Program-made: the position numbers and the translations under genes
NCBI GenBank assembly: GCA_023454395.1
Contig: JAEYFY010000350.1
Location: forward strand, 1 to 5,796
Direction: 5' to 3'
Length of the DNA stretch: 5,796 nt
Source: Pseudomonadota bacterium
Lineage (GTDB): Bacteria; Pseudomonadota; Gammaproteobacteria; Enterobacterales; Enterobacteriaceae
Shown here: positions 1 to 5,796 of the stretch, piece after piece
Position numbering within the stretch: the first letter of the stretch is position 1
Layout: each line of letters opens with the position of its first letter
The notes under the pieces: generated by a model
What the model saw: only the letters and a program-made list of their open reading frames with translations
Told to the model about the DNA's origin: nothing
Database searches by the model: none

Positions 1-10
1 GAACAATATT

Positions 11-313
11 ATGAGTAGCAAGTATCCAGTCGCTTATGCAGTTGGACAAAAAATTAAGTCATTAAGAAAATCTCAAGGTTATACTGTATTTCAGTTAGCA
101 AAAGAGATTGATATTAGTGAACAACAGTTATTTCGTTATGAGCGTGGTGTAAACCGTATTGATATTGATTGCTTAGTTAGAGTACTTGAAGTACTGGGCG
201 TTAATATTGGTAGCTTCTTTGAAGAAGTAACAGGTGGAATGACTCAAGAAACTGAGCGTAATGAACAACATATTCCAGCTCATTTCGATAGCAAGGCTCT
301 CTCTATTTTCTAA
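11..313 (+). CDS. MrpJ-family XRE/Cro-type HTH transcriptional regulator
   Basis: A 100-residue protein with one helix-turn-helix of the XRE/Cro type at about residues 12-70. The segment SEQQLFRYERG (36-46) followed by NRIDIDCLVRVLEVLGV closely matches the recognition-helix region of MrpJ (SQQQFSRYERG). MrpJ-type proteins are encoded at the ends of fimbrial operons in Proteus, where they repress flagellar genes and so balance adhesion against swarming. That role is inferred here by family, because no fimbrial gene is visible. The roughly 25 residues after the HTH are polar and show no recognisable domain. The ATG at 11 gives the expected family length, but only ten bases lie upstream, so no ribosome binding site can be judged and a start before the window is possible. 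The gene ends in tandem stops (TAATAA) and has an intrinsic terminator about 140 bp downstream. The HTH family is nearly certain; MrpJ membership is likely. Confidence 0.85.
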   Translation: MSSKYPVAYAVGQKIKSLRKSQGYTVFQLAKEIDISEQQLFRYERGVNRIDIDCLVRVLEVLGVNIGSFFEEVTGGMTQETERNEQHIPAHFDSKALSIF

Positions 314-452
314 TAATATTCTTAAATTAGAAAGTAACTCATTTTAGAATAACTAAATTGAGTAAGATAATTCTTATATGCAGATATTCCTCTTTTGTCA
401 GTTAATAATAAGAATTTTCTTAATGAATAAAATAAAGCCTCTATATGAAACC

Positions 453-474
453 AATGCCCTTATTAGGGCATTTT
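453..474 (+). terminator. Intrinsic terminator downstream of the MrpJ-like gene
   Basis: A perfect 8-bp stem, AATGCCCT / AGGGCATT, encloses a 4-nt loop (TATT). The stem runs into a short T-run, TTTT at 471-474, then ACGTTT. The orientation with Ts on the plus strand fits termination of the regulator transcript ending at 313. Flanking CTATA (441-445) and TATAG (480-484) could extend the structure imperfectly. The T-tract is short, so termination may be incomplete. Confidence 0.65.
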
Positions 475-617
475 ACGTTTATAGAGAATGATAATTTTTA
501 ATTTTTAAGAAAAAAAGAATAATTGTATTGTAAATGAACCGAGACTTTTATGCTTGGAGAAATATATTCTCATATTTATTTGTATAAGAAAAAGGCAGCT
601 AATTAATACTTGTTTAG

Positions 618-746
618 AATAAGCTTCCCATAAAATTGCCACATATATTACCCACCACGATTCCACCTCCTGATAACATTTCTGAAGCTATTAAACGTAT
701 AACTTATGCGCTTCACACCAATAAATTTAAAAAGAATGAATTTTAA
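618..746 (+). pseudogene. Possible gene remnant (C-terminal tail without a start)
   Basis: From the in-frame stop at 615-617 to the TAA at 744-746 the frame is open for 42 codons and has no ATG. The translation includes TIPPPDNISEAIKRITYALH, followed by TNKFKKNEF and the stop. It looks more protein-like than the surrounding AT-rich DNA: a proline-rich lead, then an amphipathic helix with Ala, Glu, Arg and Leu, in a stretch of noticeably higher GC. I do not recognise the family. It may be the 3' end of a decayed or deleted gene. Chance is a real alternative for so short a frame, so confidence is low. Confidence 0.25.
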
Positions 747-865
747 TATGATAAAGGCAAAATGTGTGCGTTGGTGAAAATAGGTGATCAGATCAAAATT
801 TAGATATTTATCATTAAATGACTATTTATGGATAATAGTAGTTAATATCACATTAGAATGGATTA

Positions 866-902
866 TTGTTGCCTCTTCATTGTGAATATGAAGAGGCAAC
901 AA
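866..902 (-). terminator. Long 3' hairpin after the substrate-binding protein gene
   Basis: A perfect 15-bp inverted repeat (866-880 with 888-902; arm TTGTTGCCTCTTCAT) has a 7-nt loop and begins 3 bp past the stop codon of the binding-protein gene at 906-908. In that transcript it would form a very stable stem-loop right after the coding region. Neither strand has a T-run after the stem (TAATCC on the minus strand, CAATTAG on the plus), so it is not a textbook intrinsic terminator. It may end transcription inefficiently, act with Rho, or protect the 3' end from exonucleases. It could also block readthrough from the opposing regulator gene. Confidence 0.55.
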
Positions 903-905
903 CAA

Positions 906-1952
906 TTAGTCTTTGAGAGGTTTTAGAATGTATTCGAGTTGCTGATCGGTGAGGGCGATATTAAAAAATGTTTTATAGAACTGTTGTGTTTCTTTACGGA
1001 TATCAATATGTGCTGTTTGTTCTGGATATAAAACAGTCGCTAACCATAAAAATTGTAAGGCTTCTTCTGTGGTTTCACGGCACCACCAAAATAAGCCTTT
1101 AGGATTTGTATAAACTCGACCTTCACGTACTGCAGTAATAGATTGCCATTCAGGTGCATTTTTAATGATTTCGGTGTCTCTTGCATACATAGTGACAATG
1201 ACATCAGGATTGGCATGAATAACTTGCTCTAAAGAAACATCGCCAGCTCTGCTTGGCACATTATCAAACCAATGCTCTGCAACGTTAACACCGCCTGCAA
1301 GCGCTATCCAATCATGATTTAATGAAGGTGCGCCAGATGTTCTTAATGGTGAGCCAAAAGCATGATAGACCTTCATTGGTTTATTGGCGCTGACTTCACC
1401 TACCGCATTTTTTACAAGCGCTTTATTACGCTGAAAGTAGACTAAGTAATCTTTTGCTAATTGGTGACTATTTGAACCTAAAATCTCACCCGTGATCAAT
1501 GTTCTTTCTAACAATGCATCCATAGAGCCTGACTTTAATAATGCAACACTGATCCCTGCATTTTTTAGTGCGGACATTTGTGCATCAGATAGCTTTCCTG
1601 TTGCAAAAAAGATCTGAGGTTGGCTAACAATTAATGCTTCGATATTTAGAGTATCGTTATTACCTTTACTCGAAATAGAGGCCGTTTTTATCGCGGGCAC
1701 TATTTCCGTAAAAAAAGGGATCGTTTTAACTAAATCCGTTGTCGAAACAATTTTATCTCCTGCGCCCAGCATCGCTAATATGGCATTTTGCGCATTCCAA
1801 CTGGTGGCAACTCTTTCGGGGGAATCAGGAACCGTAATGGATTGGTTTTGATAATATTGAACAACTCTTTGTGCCTGTACATTAAAGGAGATACTGAGAG
1901 CCAAAGCTCCCAGTAACGTAATGCACAGGGTTTTGAAAAACCCTTGATACAT
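906..1952 (-). CDS. Periplasmic substrate-binding protein of an iron/metal-chelate ABC importer (BtuF/FepB-type fold)
   Basis: A 348-residue protein with a Sec signal peptide: an N-terminal hydrophobic stretch at about 9-23, with likely cleavage after VQA at residue 27. There is no lipobox at the cleavage site, so a soluble periplasmic protein is expected. The mature part fits the class III helical-backbone binding proteins (Peripla_BP_2). It has SPERVATSW near 44-52 at the first lobe, LNIEALIVSQPQIFFATG in the first lobe, a long linker helix, then VSLEQVIHANPDVIVTM and the late REGRVYTNP segment in the second lobe. The family delivers siderophores, heme, cobalamin or metal oxyanions to an inner-membrane permease and ATPase. 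Neither partner gene is in the window. The gene starts 12 nt after the receptor gene, with a Shine-Dalgarno AGAGGA overlapping the receptor's stop, so the two are surely co-transcribed and probably translationally coupled. The WWCRETTEE segment (about 289-297) may line the ligand cleft. The substrate cannot be assigned; an iron chelate is likeliest, and a molybdate-type or other metal ligand is possible. Confidence 0.85.
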   Translation of the reverse strand: MYQGFFKTLCITLLGALALSISFNVQAQRVVQYYQNQSITVPDSPERVATSWNAQNAILAMLGAGDKIVSTTDLVKTIPFFTEIVPAIKTASISSKGNNDTLNIEALIVSQPQIFFATGKLSDAQMSALKNAGISVALLKSGSMDALLERTLITGEILGSNSHQLAKDYLVYFQRNKALVKNAVGEVSANKPMKVYHAFGSPLRTSGAPSLNHDWIALAGGVNVAEHWFDNVPSRAGDVSLEQVIHANPDVIVTMYARDTEIIKNAPEWQSITAVREGRVYTNPKGLFWWCRETTEEALQFLWLATVLYPEQTAHIDIRKETQQFYKTFFNIALTDQQLEYILKPLKD

Positions 1953-1959
1953 TTTGTGA

Positions 1960-1965
1960 TCCTCT
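1960..1965 (-). promoter_or_regulatory. Ribosome binding site of the substrate-binding protein gene
   Basis: AGAGGA on the minus strand lies 7 nt before the ATG at 1952 and shares its first base with the TAA stop of the receptor gene (1967-1965). This placement supports the chosen start and suggests that ribosomes finishing the receptor reinitiate on the binding-protein gene. Confidence 0.7.
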
Positions 1966-4106
1966 TAGAGTTCAATACTAACAGATGCAGATATTTGACG
2001 AGGTGTACCTAAGAAGGCATTAGCCCCACCAATAGCCCCGTTTTGGTTACCTGAGAAAATAGATGCCCAATAATGCTCATTAGTAACGTTATCTAAATTG
2101 AGGCGGAAGGTTGTTTTCTTATCCCAATATTGTGTTTGATAACGAGCACCTAGATCGAGGGTGGTGTACGCTTTTGCCCACATAGTATTAGTGGTATTTG
2201 CTGCACGTTTACCTGTGTAGTGAATATTGGCGCTATAGATAACATTTGGCAAAGTAGGGTAATGGTATTCAGCTAATAAATTAGCTTGGTATTTTGGTAC
2301 ACCCACAACGTCTTTATCTTGAGTCTGAGCATTGCCTGTGTTAGTCAAGGTAGGATCTAACCAAGTCATGCTACTGAAAACGAAAAGTTCATCAGTAACT
2401 TTTCCGTTAGCGATAAGCTCTAGCCCACGATTACGTTGTTTACCTTGTTCTTTAAAGATATTGTCGTTACCCACATAGGCAAAAGGGCGCTCTAATTGGA
2501 AAATAGCCGCATTTAAATTAAGGTCACCAATTTGCGATTTAACCCCCATTTCCCACTGTTCACTGCGATAAGGTTTTAGCACTTCATTTTTGTTTTCGGC
2601 AGTGTCTGGTGCTGAATCGCCTTCTTCTAGTGAATCGGCATAAGAAATATAAGTCATCACTTCAGGAATAGGTTTAAACATTAATGCGGCAGCAGGGCTT
2701 AAACCATTTTCAGTGTGATTTCCACCACCAGAACGATAAGACGTTTCTTTGATCCAGTTTTGGCTTAGCGATCCCATCACTGACCATTGAGGATTAAAGG
2801 TAACAGTATCACCTAAAGTAACAGATTGAACTTGAGAGCGACTATTTTTGGTACGAGCCGCACCTGTATAAAAGCCTTCATTAGAAGGATCATCATAGCG
2901 ATGAGGGTTATTAATATCTTGAGTTGGCAATGTGAATTTCTGATCATCACCATTTGCACCATAGATATCCCAACGATAGCCGCTAGTAGCAAGAATTAAA
3001 TCATGAGAAAGTGCGCCGGTCATTACATGACCATTAACATTGACAGAATGACTTAAAACAGTAAAACGACCATAAGTTGTCGGTACTGATAACGTTGGTG
3101 TAAATTGCTTACCATCATTACTTAATTGGTTAGAAACAGAACGGAATCCACGATCAGCTGTTTGATAGCCAATTGCTGCACTCATTTGCCAATCTTCGTT
3201 AAAATCATGTTTTAGTCGGCTACTGACTGTTCTGGTGTGAAGATCAACACCCGCAAAAGCTTGACCATAGCCTGCTTTAGTTGGATCTGGCGCATCAGGT
3301 AATGCGGTGACTTTTGGTCCATAAGAAAACGCACCAGGGAAGCCCATCTTTTTAAACCAATAATCACTAAAATTCACTTCTAACACGGTATCAGAAGAAA
3401 TATTCCAATCAAAAGCAGTGCTGATTAGCTGGCGACGTGTTTTGCTACCTGCGACATAACCTTTACCTTCATCATGCACTAGATTAATGCGATAACCAAA
3501 AGTGTTGTTGTCATCAATAAAACCACCTAAATCAAGGTGACCTTTAAATTGGTTATCATTGACATAAGTTGCATTAAGCGAGGTTAAACGTTTTAAGGTT
3601 GGACGTTTTTGGGTGAAATTGAATTGTCCACTAGGGCTTGCTGGTCCATAAAGTGAGCCTGTTAGACCATTTATAATATCTACACGCTCAAGCATTTCGA
3701 TTGGAAAGGCTGTAGTTGAAATAATATTCACACCATCTAAGCGAGAGTTAGCAACAACATTGCCTTGCATTCCTCGGTTTTGAGGACGCCCAACATCCAT
3801 TCCTCCACGCGCTTGCATTTGGGAAGAGGCATTATATTTTAAGATATCCGAGACACTGGTAACTTGTTGATTTTCAATCATAGATTGAGTGAAAGTATTT
3901 GTTGTGTAAGGAGTATCTAGCCATTTTTTTTCACCTAATGGTCCCATATCAACTTCTCGAGTAACAAATCCAGCACCGGCTTCACTATTATTCACTGGTT
4001 GTGCAGTAACGACGATTTTTTCAGCATTTTCAGCGGCTACACTTGCTGATACAGCTAATGTTTGTGCTATAGCACAAGCTATTGTCGAAATGATAAATTT
4101 CTTCAC
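1965..4106 (-). CDS. TonB-dependent siderophore-type outer-membrane receptor
   Basis: A 713-residue outer-membrane receptor with a signal peptide (likely cleavage after ASVAA, residue 25). An immediate TonB box, EKIVVTA (29-35), is where TonB would pull to open the channel. The plug domain spans about 60-170 and shows family landmarks: SVSDILKYNASS (84-95), NRGMQG (110-115), SRLDGVNI (121-128), ERVDIINGLTGSLYGPASPSG (140-160) and FNFTQKRPT. The rest is a 22-strand barrel, ending in LGTPRQISASVSIEL. The last residue is Leu rather than the common Phe. Length is normal for siderophore receptors of the FhuE/FoxA/FcuA type; the exact ligand cannot be read from the sequence. The start is GTG: in frame there is a stop about ten codons upstream, no ATG in between, and GGGAG sits 6 nt before the GTG. 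The gene is first in a two-gene unit with the periplasmic binding protein, which suggests both handle the same chelate. Iron-dependent Fur control is likely from gene type and a Fur-like palindrome upstream. Confidence 0.93.
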   Translation of the reverse strand: MKKFIISTIACAIAQTLAVSASVAAENAEKIVVTAQPVNNSEAGAGFVTREVDMGPLGEKKWLDTPYTTNTFTQSMIENQQVTSVSDILKYNASSQMQARGGMDVGRPQNRGMQGNVVANSRLDGVNIISTTAFPIEMLERVDIINGLTGSLYGPASPSGQFNFTQKRPTLKRLTSLNATYVNDNQFKGHLDLGGFIDDNNTFGYRINLVHDEGKGYVAGSKTRRQLISTAFDWNISSDTVLEVNFSDYWFKKMGFPGAFSYGPKVTALPDAPDPTKAGYGQAFAGVDLHTRTVSSRLKHDFNEDWQMSAAIGYQTADRGFRSVSNQLSNDGKQFTPTLSVPTTYGRFTVLSHSVNVNGHVMTGALSHDLILATSGYRWDIYGANGDDQKFTLPTQDINNPHRYDDPSNEGFYTGAARTKNSRSQVQSVTLGDTVTFNPQWSVMGSLSQNWIKETSYRSGGGNHTENGLSPAAALMFKPIPEVMTYISYADSLEEGDSAPDTAENKNEVLKPYRSEQWEMGVKSQIGDLNLNAAIFQLERPFAYVGNDNIFKEQGKQRNRGLELIANGKVTDELFVFSSMTWLDPTLTNTGNAQTQDKDVVGVPKYQANLLAEYHYPTLPNVIYSANIHYTGKRAANTTNTMWAKAYTTLDLGARYQTQYWDKKTTFRLNLDNVTNEHYWASIFSGNQNGAIGGANAFLGTPRQISASVSIEL

Positions 4107-4112
4107 GATAGA

Positions 4113-4117
4113 CTCCC
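4113..4117 (-). promoter_or_regulatory. Ribosome binding site deciding the GTG start of the receptor gene
   Basis: GGGAG on the minus strand is 6 nt upstream of GTG at 4106-4104. The next upstream in-frame codons include a TAA and no ATG, so this site fixes the non-ATG start. The following MKKFIIST N-terminus is a proper signal-peptide beginning. Confidence 0.75.
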
Positions 4118-4160
4118 AAAATGTATTTTTTAGTTATTTAAATCCATCGATATTAAAAAA

Positions 4161-4190
4161 TTTATACAACGATGCTCATCGCAAATGTAA
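4161..4190 (-). promoter_or_regulatory. Candidate sigma-70 promoter of the receptor/binding-protein unit
   Basis: On the minus strand TTACAT (4190-4185) is a plausible -35 and TATAAA (4166-4161) a plausible -10, with 18-bp spacing. Transcription would start near 4153, giving a leader of roughly 45 nt before the GTG start. The region is AT-rich and other -10-like hexamers occur, so this is the best of several options. The -10 lies inside one arm of the inverted repeat at 4158-4216. Confidence 0.4.
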
Positions 4191-4191
4191 T

Positions 4192-4210
4192 GCAATGTAT
4201 ATCATTGTAT
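4192..4210. promoter_or_regulatory. Fur-box-like palindrome upstream of the receptor gene
   Basis: CAATG TATAT CATTG (4193-4207) is an inverted repeat whose core AATGTATATCATT matches the Fur consensus core AATGATAATCATT at 10 of 13 positions, with mismatches only in the centre. It lies just upstream of the candidate -35, where a bound repressor could block RNA polymerase. The match across a full 19-bp box is weaker (about 11 of 19), so assignment to Fur rests partly on the iron-uptake type of the gene it precedes. Confidence 0.4.
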
Positions 4211-4318
4211 AAATTTATATATAACGAGGATGGGCGCCGACTATACACCTAATAACATGTAAATAAAATGATATATTTGCTAATAATAAGATTATGAAAT
4301 TGTTTCTGAATTAAGATC

Positions 4319-4347
4319 AAAAAAATGCCCATTTAAACGGGCATTTT
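4319..4347 (-). terminator. Intrinsic terminator of the phs operon
   Basis: On the minus strand AAAATGCCC (4347-4339) pairs perfectly with GGGCATTTT (4330-4322) around the 8-nt loop GTTTAAAT, and the T-run continues to seven Ts (4325-4319). It lies about 36 nt past the phsC stop, so it should end phs transcription and isolate the receptor unit. The A-rich opposite side makes weak function on the plus strand possible too. Confidence 0.88.
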
Positions 4348-4382
4348 AGGAAATGAAACATAACAGAAGGGATATTGAAAAA

Positions 4383-5162
4383 TTAATGTTCTGTTTTTTC
4401 TGCTATGGAACCATGATCATTATGTTTCTGGTGGCGGTGATGACCATCGATCATGCTGCGGAATGTTTGAGTAAACGTATCGCCCAGTGTACATAAATAG
4501 AAGTGCGCACAAATAAACATTAGTGCCACGATCCCTAATACTAAGTGTGCTTTTAGCATCCAATAGCCTTCACCAAGTACTTCAGGGTATAAACATAATA
4601 ATCCGGTAACCAGTAACAGTGGCACTAAACCAAACATCACACCTAAGTAAGCGAGTTGCTGAAGCGGATTAAATTTATCAGTTTCAGTTGCGGCGAAAGG
4701 ATGGGGTTCGCCTTTCATTATGCCGTAAAGATAAAAGCGAGCTTGTTTGATACAACGACCAATTAATCCGCTAAATCTTACTTTGTAATGTACGCCGTTA
4801 CTGGTTGTTAAATTGATAAGAATAAAACCAATCCAGAACGCGATAAGTACAAAACCACAGATCTTATGTAATAGCACCATTGAAGCGACATTTCCGATAG
4901 AGAAATGCCCTAAAAATCCGCTCAATAGTAATAGGATAAACAGTAAAGCATTACCCCAGTGCCAAAAACGAATTGCTTTAGAATATAAATAAACTCGTTC
5001 TTCTTCATAATGACCAGAGTGTTTTGGTGCAAGGGCATAGCGTAGTAAGCCATGAATAACTAATACAGCTATCATAGCAACGATTAATAAACCGGCGGCC
5101 ATTAACCATACAGGCCAATAATCTGGCGTATAATGGAGTTCTGCTCCCCAGATACTAGTCAT
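4383..5162 (-). CDS. phsC: Thiosulfate reductase cytochrome b subunit PhsC
   Basis: A 259-residue integral membrane di-heme cytochrome b that oxidises quinol and passes electrons to PhsB and on to the thiosulfate-reducing PhsA. It resembles Salmonella PhsC as I recall it, from the N-terminus ([15 protein letters not shown]) through [11 protein letters not shown], the Gly-rich [10 protein letters not shown] segment and [12 protein letters not shown], with near-identical length. About five hydrophobic helices are visible (roughly 17-41, 70-88, 94-118, 170-192, 204-224). Candidate heme-ligand histidines are H68, H99, H206 and H220; the 14-residue H206-H220 spacing equals that of the formate dehydrogenase gamma (FdnI) family. 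The ATG overlaps the phsB stop by 4 bp (ATGA), with GGGAG 7 nt upstream, so coupling to phsB is expected. The C-terminus is a His-rich tail ([10 protein letters not shown], 241-250). The main alternative is a formate dehydrogenase gamma subunit, but the neighbours and end-to-end resemblance favour PhsC. Confidence 0.92.
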   Translation of the reverse strand: MTSIWGAELHYTPDYWPVWLMAAGLLIVAMIAVLVIHGLLRYALAPKHSGHYEEERVYLYSKAIRFWHWGNALLFILLLLSGFLGHFSIGNVASMVLLHKICGFVLIAFWIGFILINLTTSNGVHYKVRFSGLIGRCIKQARFYLYGIMKGEPHPFAATETDKFNPLQQLAYLGVMFGLVPLLLVTGLLCLYPEVLGEGYWMLKAHLVLGIVALMFICAHFYLCTLGDTFTQTFRSMIDGHHRHQKHNDHGSIAEKTEH

Positions 5163-5737
5163 GCTTTATCTCCCTGATGGATTTCTTTACGACGGAATAA
5201 ACTTGGCTTTCCGACATTATCTAATTGGTATTGATAAACGGATTTTTGTTTGATCCAAGCCTGAATTTCAGGTGAGTCGATGCGGCCAAAAGCAAGTGCA
5301 TCTGTTGGGCATACCGATACACATGCAGGTAATTCACCTTCAGCTAATCGAGTATCAGAACAGAAGTTACATTTGTCTGCGATATGCGTCATTGGATTGA
5401 TATAACGAACATGGTAAGGGCAAGCACCAACACAGTAATCACAGCCGATACATAGCTCTTTTTTCACCTGAACGATACCATTTTCATCGATAAAAGAGGC
5501 ACCTGTAGGGCAAACAGAAACACAAGGTGCATCTTCACAATGCTGGCAAGAAACTCGGAAAAATTGGTAATGTGGAAAACCCGCTTCATCGTCATGAGGA
5601 CCTTGAATTTGGACTTGAAGTCGGCTAAATCCTTCTGGAATGTCATTGATGACTTTACACGCAACAGTGCAAGCTTGGCAGCCAATACAACGTTTTTCAT
5701 CATGTAACATGACAAATTGTTTATCATTATTGTTCAT
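5159..5737 (-). CDS. phsB: Thiosulfate reductase electron-transfer subunit PhsB (4x[4Fe-4S] ferredoxin)
   Basis: A 192-residue iron-sulfur protein, the same length as Salmonella PhsB, with near-identical stretches ([52 protein letters not shown]). Sixteen cysteines form four cluster motifs: C17/C20/C23/C27, C64/C67/C72/C76, C96/C99/C102/C106 and C123/C126/C139/C143. They carry four [4Fe-4S] clusters that wire the membrane cytochrome PhsC to the molybdopterin catalytic subunit PhsA. There is no signal peptide, as expected for a subunit exported with a twin-arginine partner. The ATG follows the phsA stop by 14 nt, with AAGGA about 11 nt upstream, a rather long spacing; the stop overlaps the phsC start. 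All cluster ligands are present, so the subunit looks functional. Related subunits of DMSO, polysulfide and nitrite (NrfC) systems share the fold, but the sequence match favours PhsB. Confidence 0.94.
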   Translation of the reverse strand: MNNNDKQFVMLHDEKRCIGCQACTVACKVINDIPEGFSRLQVQIQGPHDDEAGFPHYQFFRVSCQHCEDAPCVSVCPTGASFIDENGIVQVKKELCIGCDYCVGACPYHVRYINPMTHIADKCNFCSDTRLAEGELPACVSVCPTDALAFGRIDSPEIQAWIKQKSVYQYQLDNVGKPSLFRRKEIHQGDKA

Positions 5738-5751
5738 CGTTATTTTTTTCC

Positions 5752-5796
5752 TTAAGCCCGACTAATTCTGACACCTGATGTATGCACATCAGTACC
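5752..5796 (-). CDS. phsA: Thiosulfate reductase catalytic subunit PhsA, 3' end only
   Basis: The last 14 codons and stop of a gene that continues beyond the right edge; the readable tail is [14 protein letters not shown]. Position directly upstream of phsB on the same strand, with 14 nt between the stop and the phsB ATG, identifies it as the phsA slot. PhsA is the molybdopterin-guanine-dinucleotide subunit that reduces thiosulfate to sulfide and sulfite. The short tail carries no diagnostic motif, so identity rests on operon order. Confidence 0.75.
   Translation of the reverse strand, partial: GTDVHTSGVRISRA

Larger units (their letters stand above)
314..905. other. Gene-poor AT-rich intergenic region
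   Basis: About 590 bp lie between the MrpJ-like gene and the convergent binding-protein gene. I find no intact gene on either strand: all open frames are short and lack a credible ribosome binding site. It contains the terminator at 453-474, a coding-like tail without a start at 618-746, a small inverted repeat GAGAA/TTCTC at 557-571, and the long hairpin at 866-902. Both flanking genes point into this gap, so no promoter is required here for the genes seen. Confidence 0.7.
4158..4216. repeat. Imperfect 17-bp inverted repeat in the receptor promoter region
   Basis: The arm at 4158-4174 and the reverse complement of 4200-4216 agree at 15 of 17 positions, including a perfect 12-bp run AAATTTATACAA. 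The spacer is 25 bp. Inside this region lie a second small palindrome, CGATG-CT-CATCG (4170-4181), and the Fur-like palindrome. The repeat overlaps the candidate -10, so it may be a two-site operator or a DNA structure; a pure chance origin is unlikely for 12 consecutive matches even in AT-rich DNA. Confidence 0.6.

Noticed and set aside
550..606. Small plus-strand frame starting ATG CTT GGA (18 codons)
   Set aside because: It has no Shine-Dalgarno sequence, ends after 18 residues, and nothing supports translation.
762..803. Short frame whose translation contains VKIGDQIKI, faintly like the start of an XRE regulator
   Set aside because: Only about ten residues resemble the family before a stop; far too short to call a broken mrpJ-type gene.
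1775..1975. Open frame of 66 codons on the minus strand overlapping the binding-protein start
   Set aside because: It lies in another frame over the signal-peptide end of a clear gene, has no domain-like content and shares the real gene's region; it is a shadow frame.
4281..4296. ATAAT-AAG-ATTAT inverted repeat as a second Fur box upstream of the receptor
   Set aside because: The half-site spacing is three instead of one and the 19-bp match is near what AT-rich DNA gives by chance; it is also about 120 bp from the candidate promoter.
5464..5727. Open frame of 87 codons inside phsB on the minus strand
   Set aside because: It is out of frame with a well-conserved four-cluster ferredoxin gene and its translation resembles no known protein.
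4383..5737. Formate dehydrogenase beta/gamma subunits instead of PhsB/PhsC
   Set aside because: The ferredoxin is short, lacks the C-terminal membrane anchor of FdnH-type beta subunits, and both proteins resemble Salmonella PhsB and PhsC over their whole length.
1..5796. CRISPR arrays, tRNA or rRNA genes, insertion sequences, attachment sites
   Set aside because: No spaced direct repeats, cloverleaf-like sequence, rRNA-like stretches, transposase frames or terminal repeats were seen on reading both strands.

Overview
The window reads as AT-rich chromosomal DNA of an enteric bacterium in the Morganellaceae, most likely Proteus. Two things suggest this: a small XRE-type regulator with the SEQQLFRYERG signature of the MrpJ family of fimbria-linked regulators, typical of Proteus, and a thiosulfate reductase gene set (phs) close to the Salmonella proteins, which fits H2S-producing enterics. 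The species cannot be fixed from this sequence alone.

Layout. (1) 11-313, plus strand: an MrpJ-like regulator, probably the last gene of a transcription unit that begins before the window, followed by an intrinsic terminator at 453-474. (2) 314-905: an AT-rich gap of about 590 bp with no intact gene. It holds that terminator, a 43-codon coding-like tail without a start (618-746), and a long hairpin at 866-902. (3) 906-4106, minus strand: a two-gene iron/metal-chelate uptake unit. A TonB-dependent outer-membrane receptor (GTG start at 4106) is followed after 12 nt by a periplasmic substrate-binding protein. Upstream, 4158-4216 holds a 17-bp imperfect inverted repeat, a Fur-box-like palindrome and a plausible sigma-70 promoter. 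(4) 4319-4347: a strong intrinsic terminator that closes the next unit. (5) 4383-5796, minus strand: phsC, phsB and the last 14 codons of phsA, the distal part of a phsABC operon that continues past the right edge.

How the genes work together. PhsA (molybdopterin catalytic subunit, almost all outside the window), PhsB (four-cluster ferredoxin) and PhsC (membrane cytochrome b, quinol oxidation) form a respiratory thiosulfate reductase that makes sulfide and sulfite anaerobically. The receptor and binding protein would carry a metal chelate across the outer membrane and hand it over in the periplasm. No inner-membrane permease or ATPase lies in the window, so the pair must use a transporter encoded elsewhere. 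The two units are separated by a terminator and a new promoter region and are probably regulated independently.

I see no clearly new biological system. The points most worth a second look are the structured operator region in front of the receptor, the uncertain substrate of the receptor/binding-protein pair, and the coding-like remnant in the left gap.
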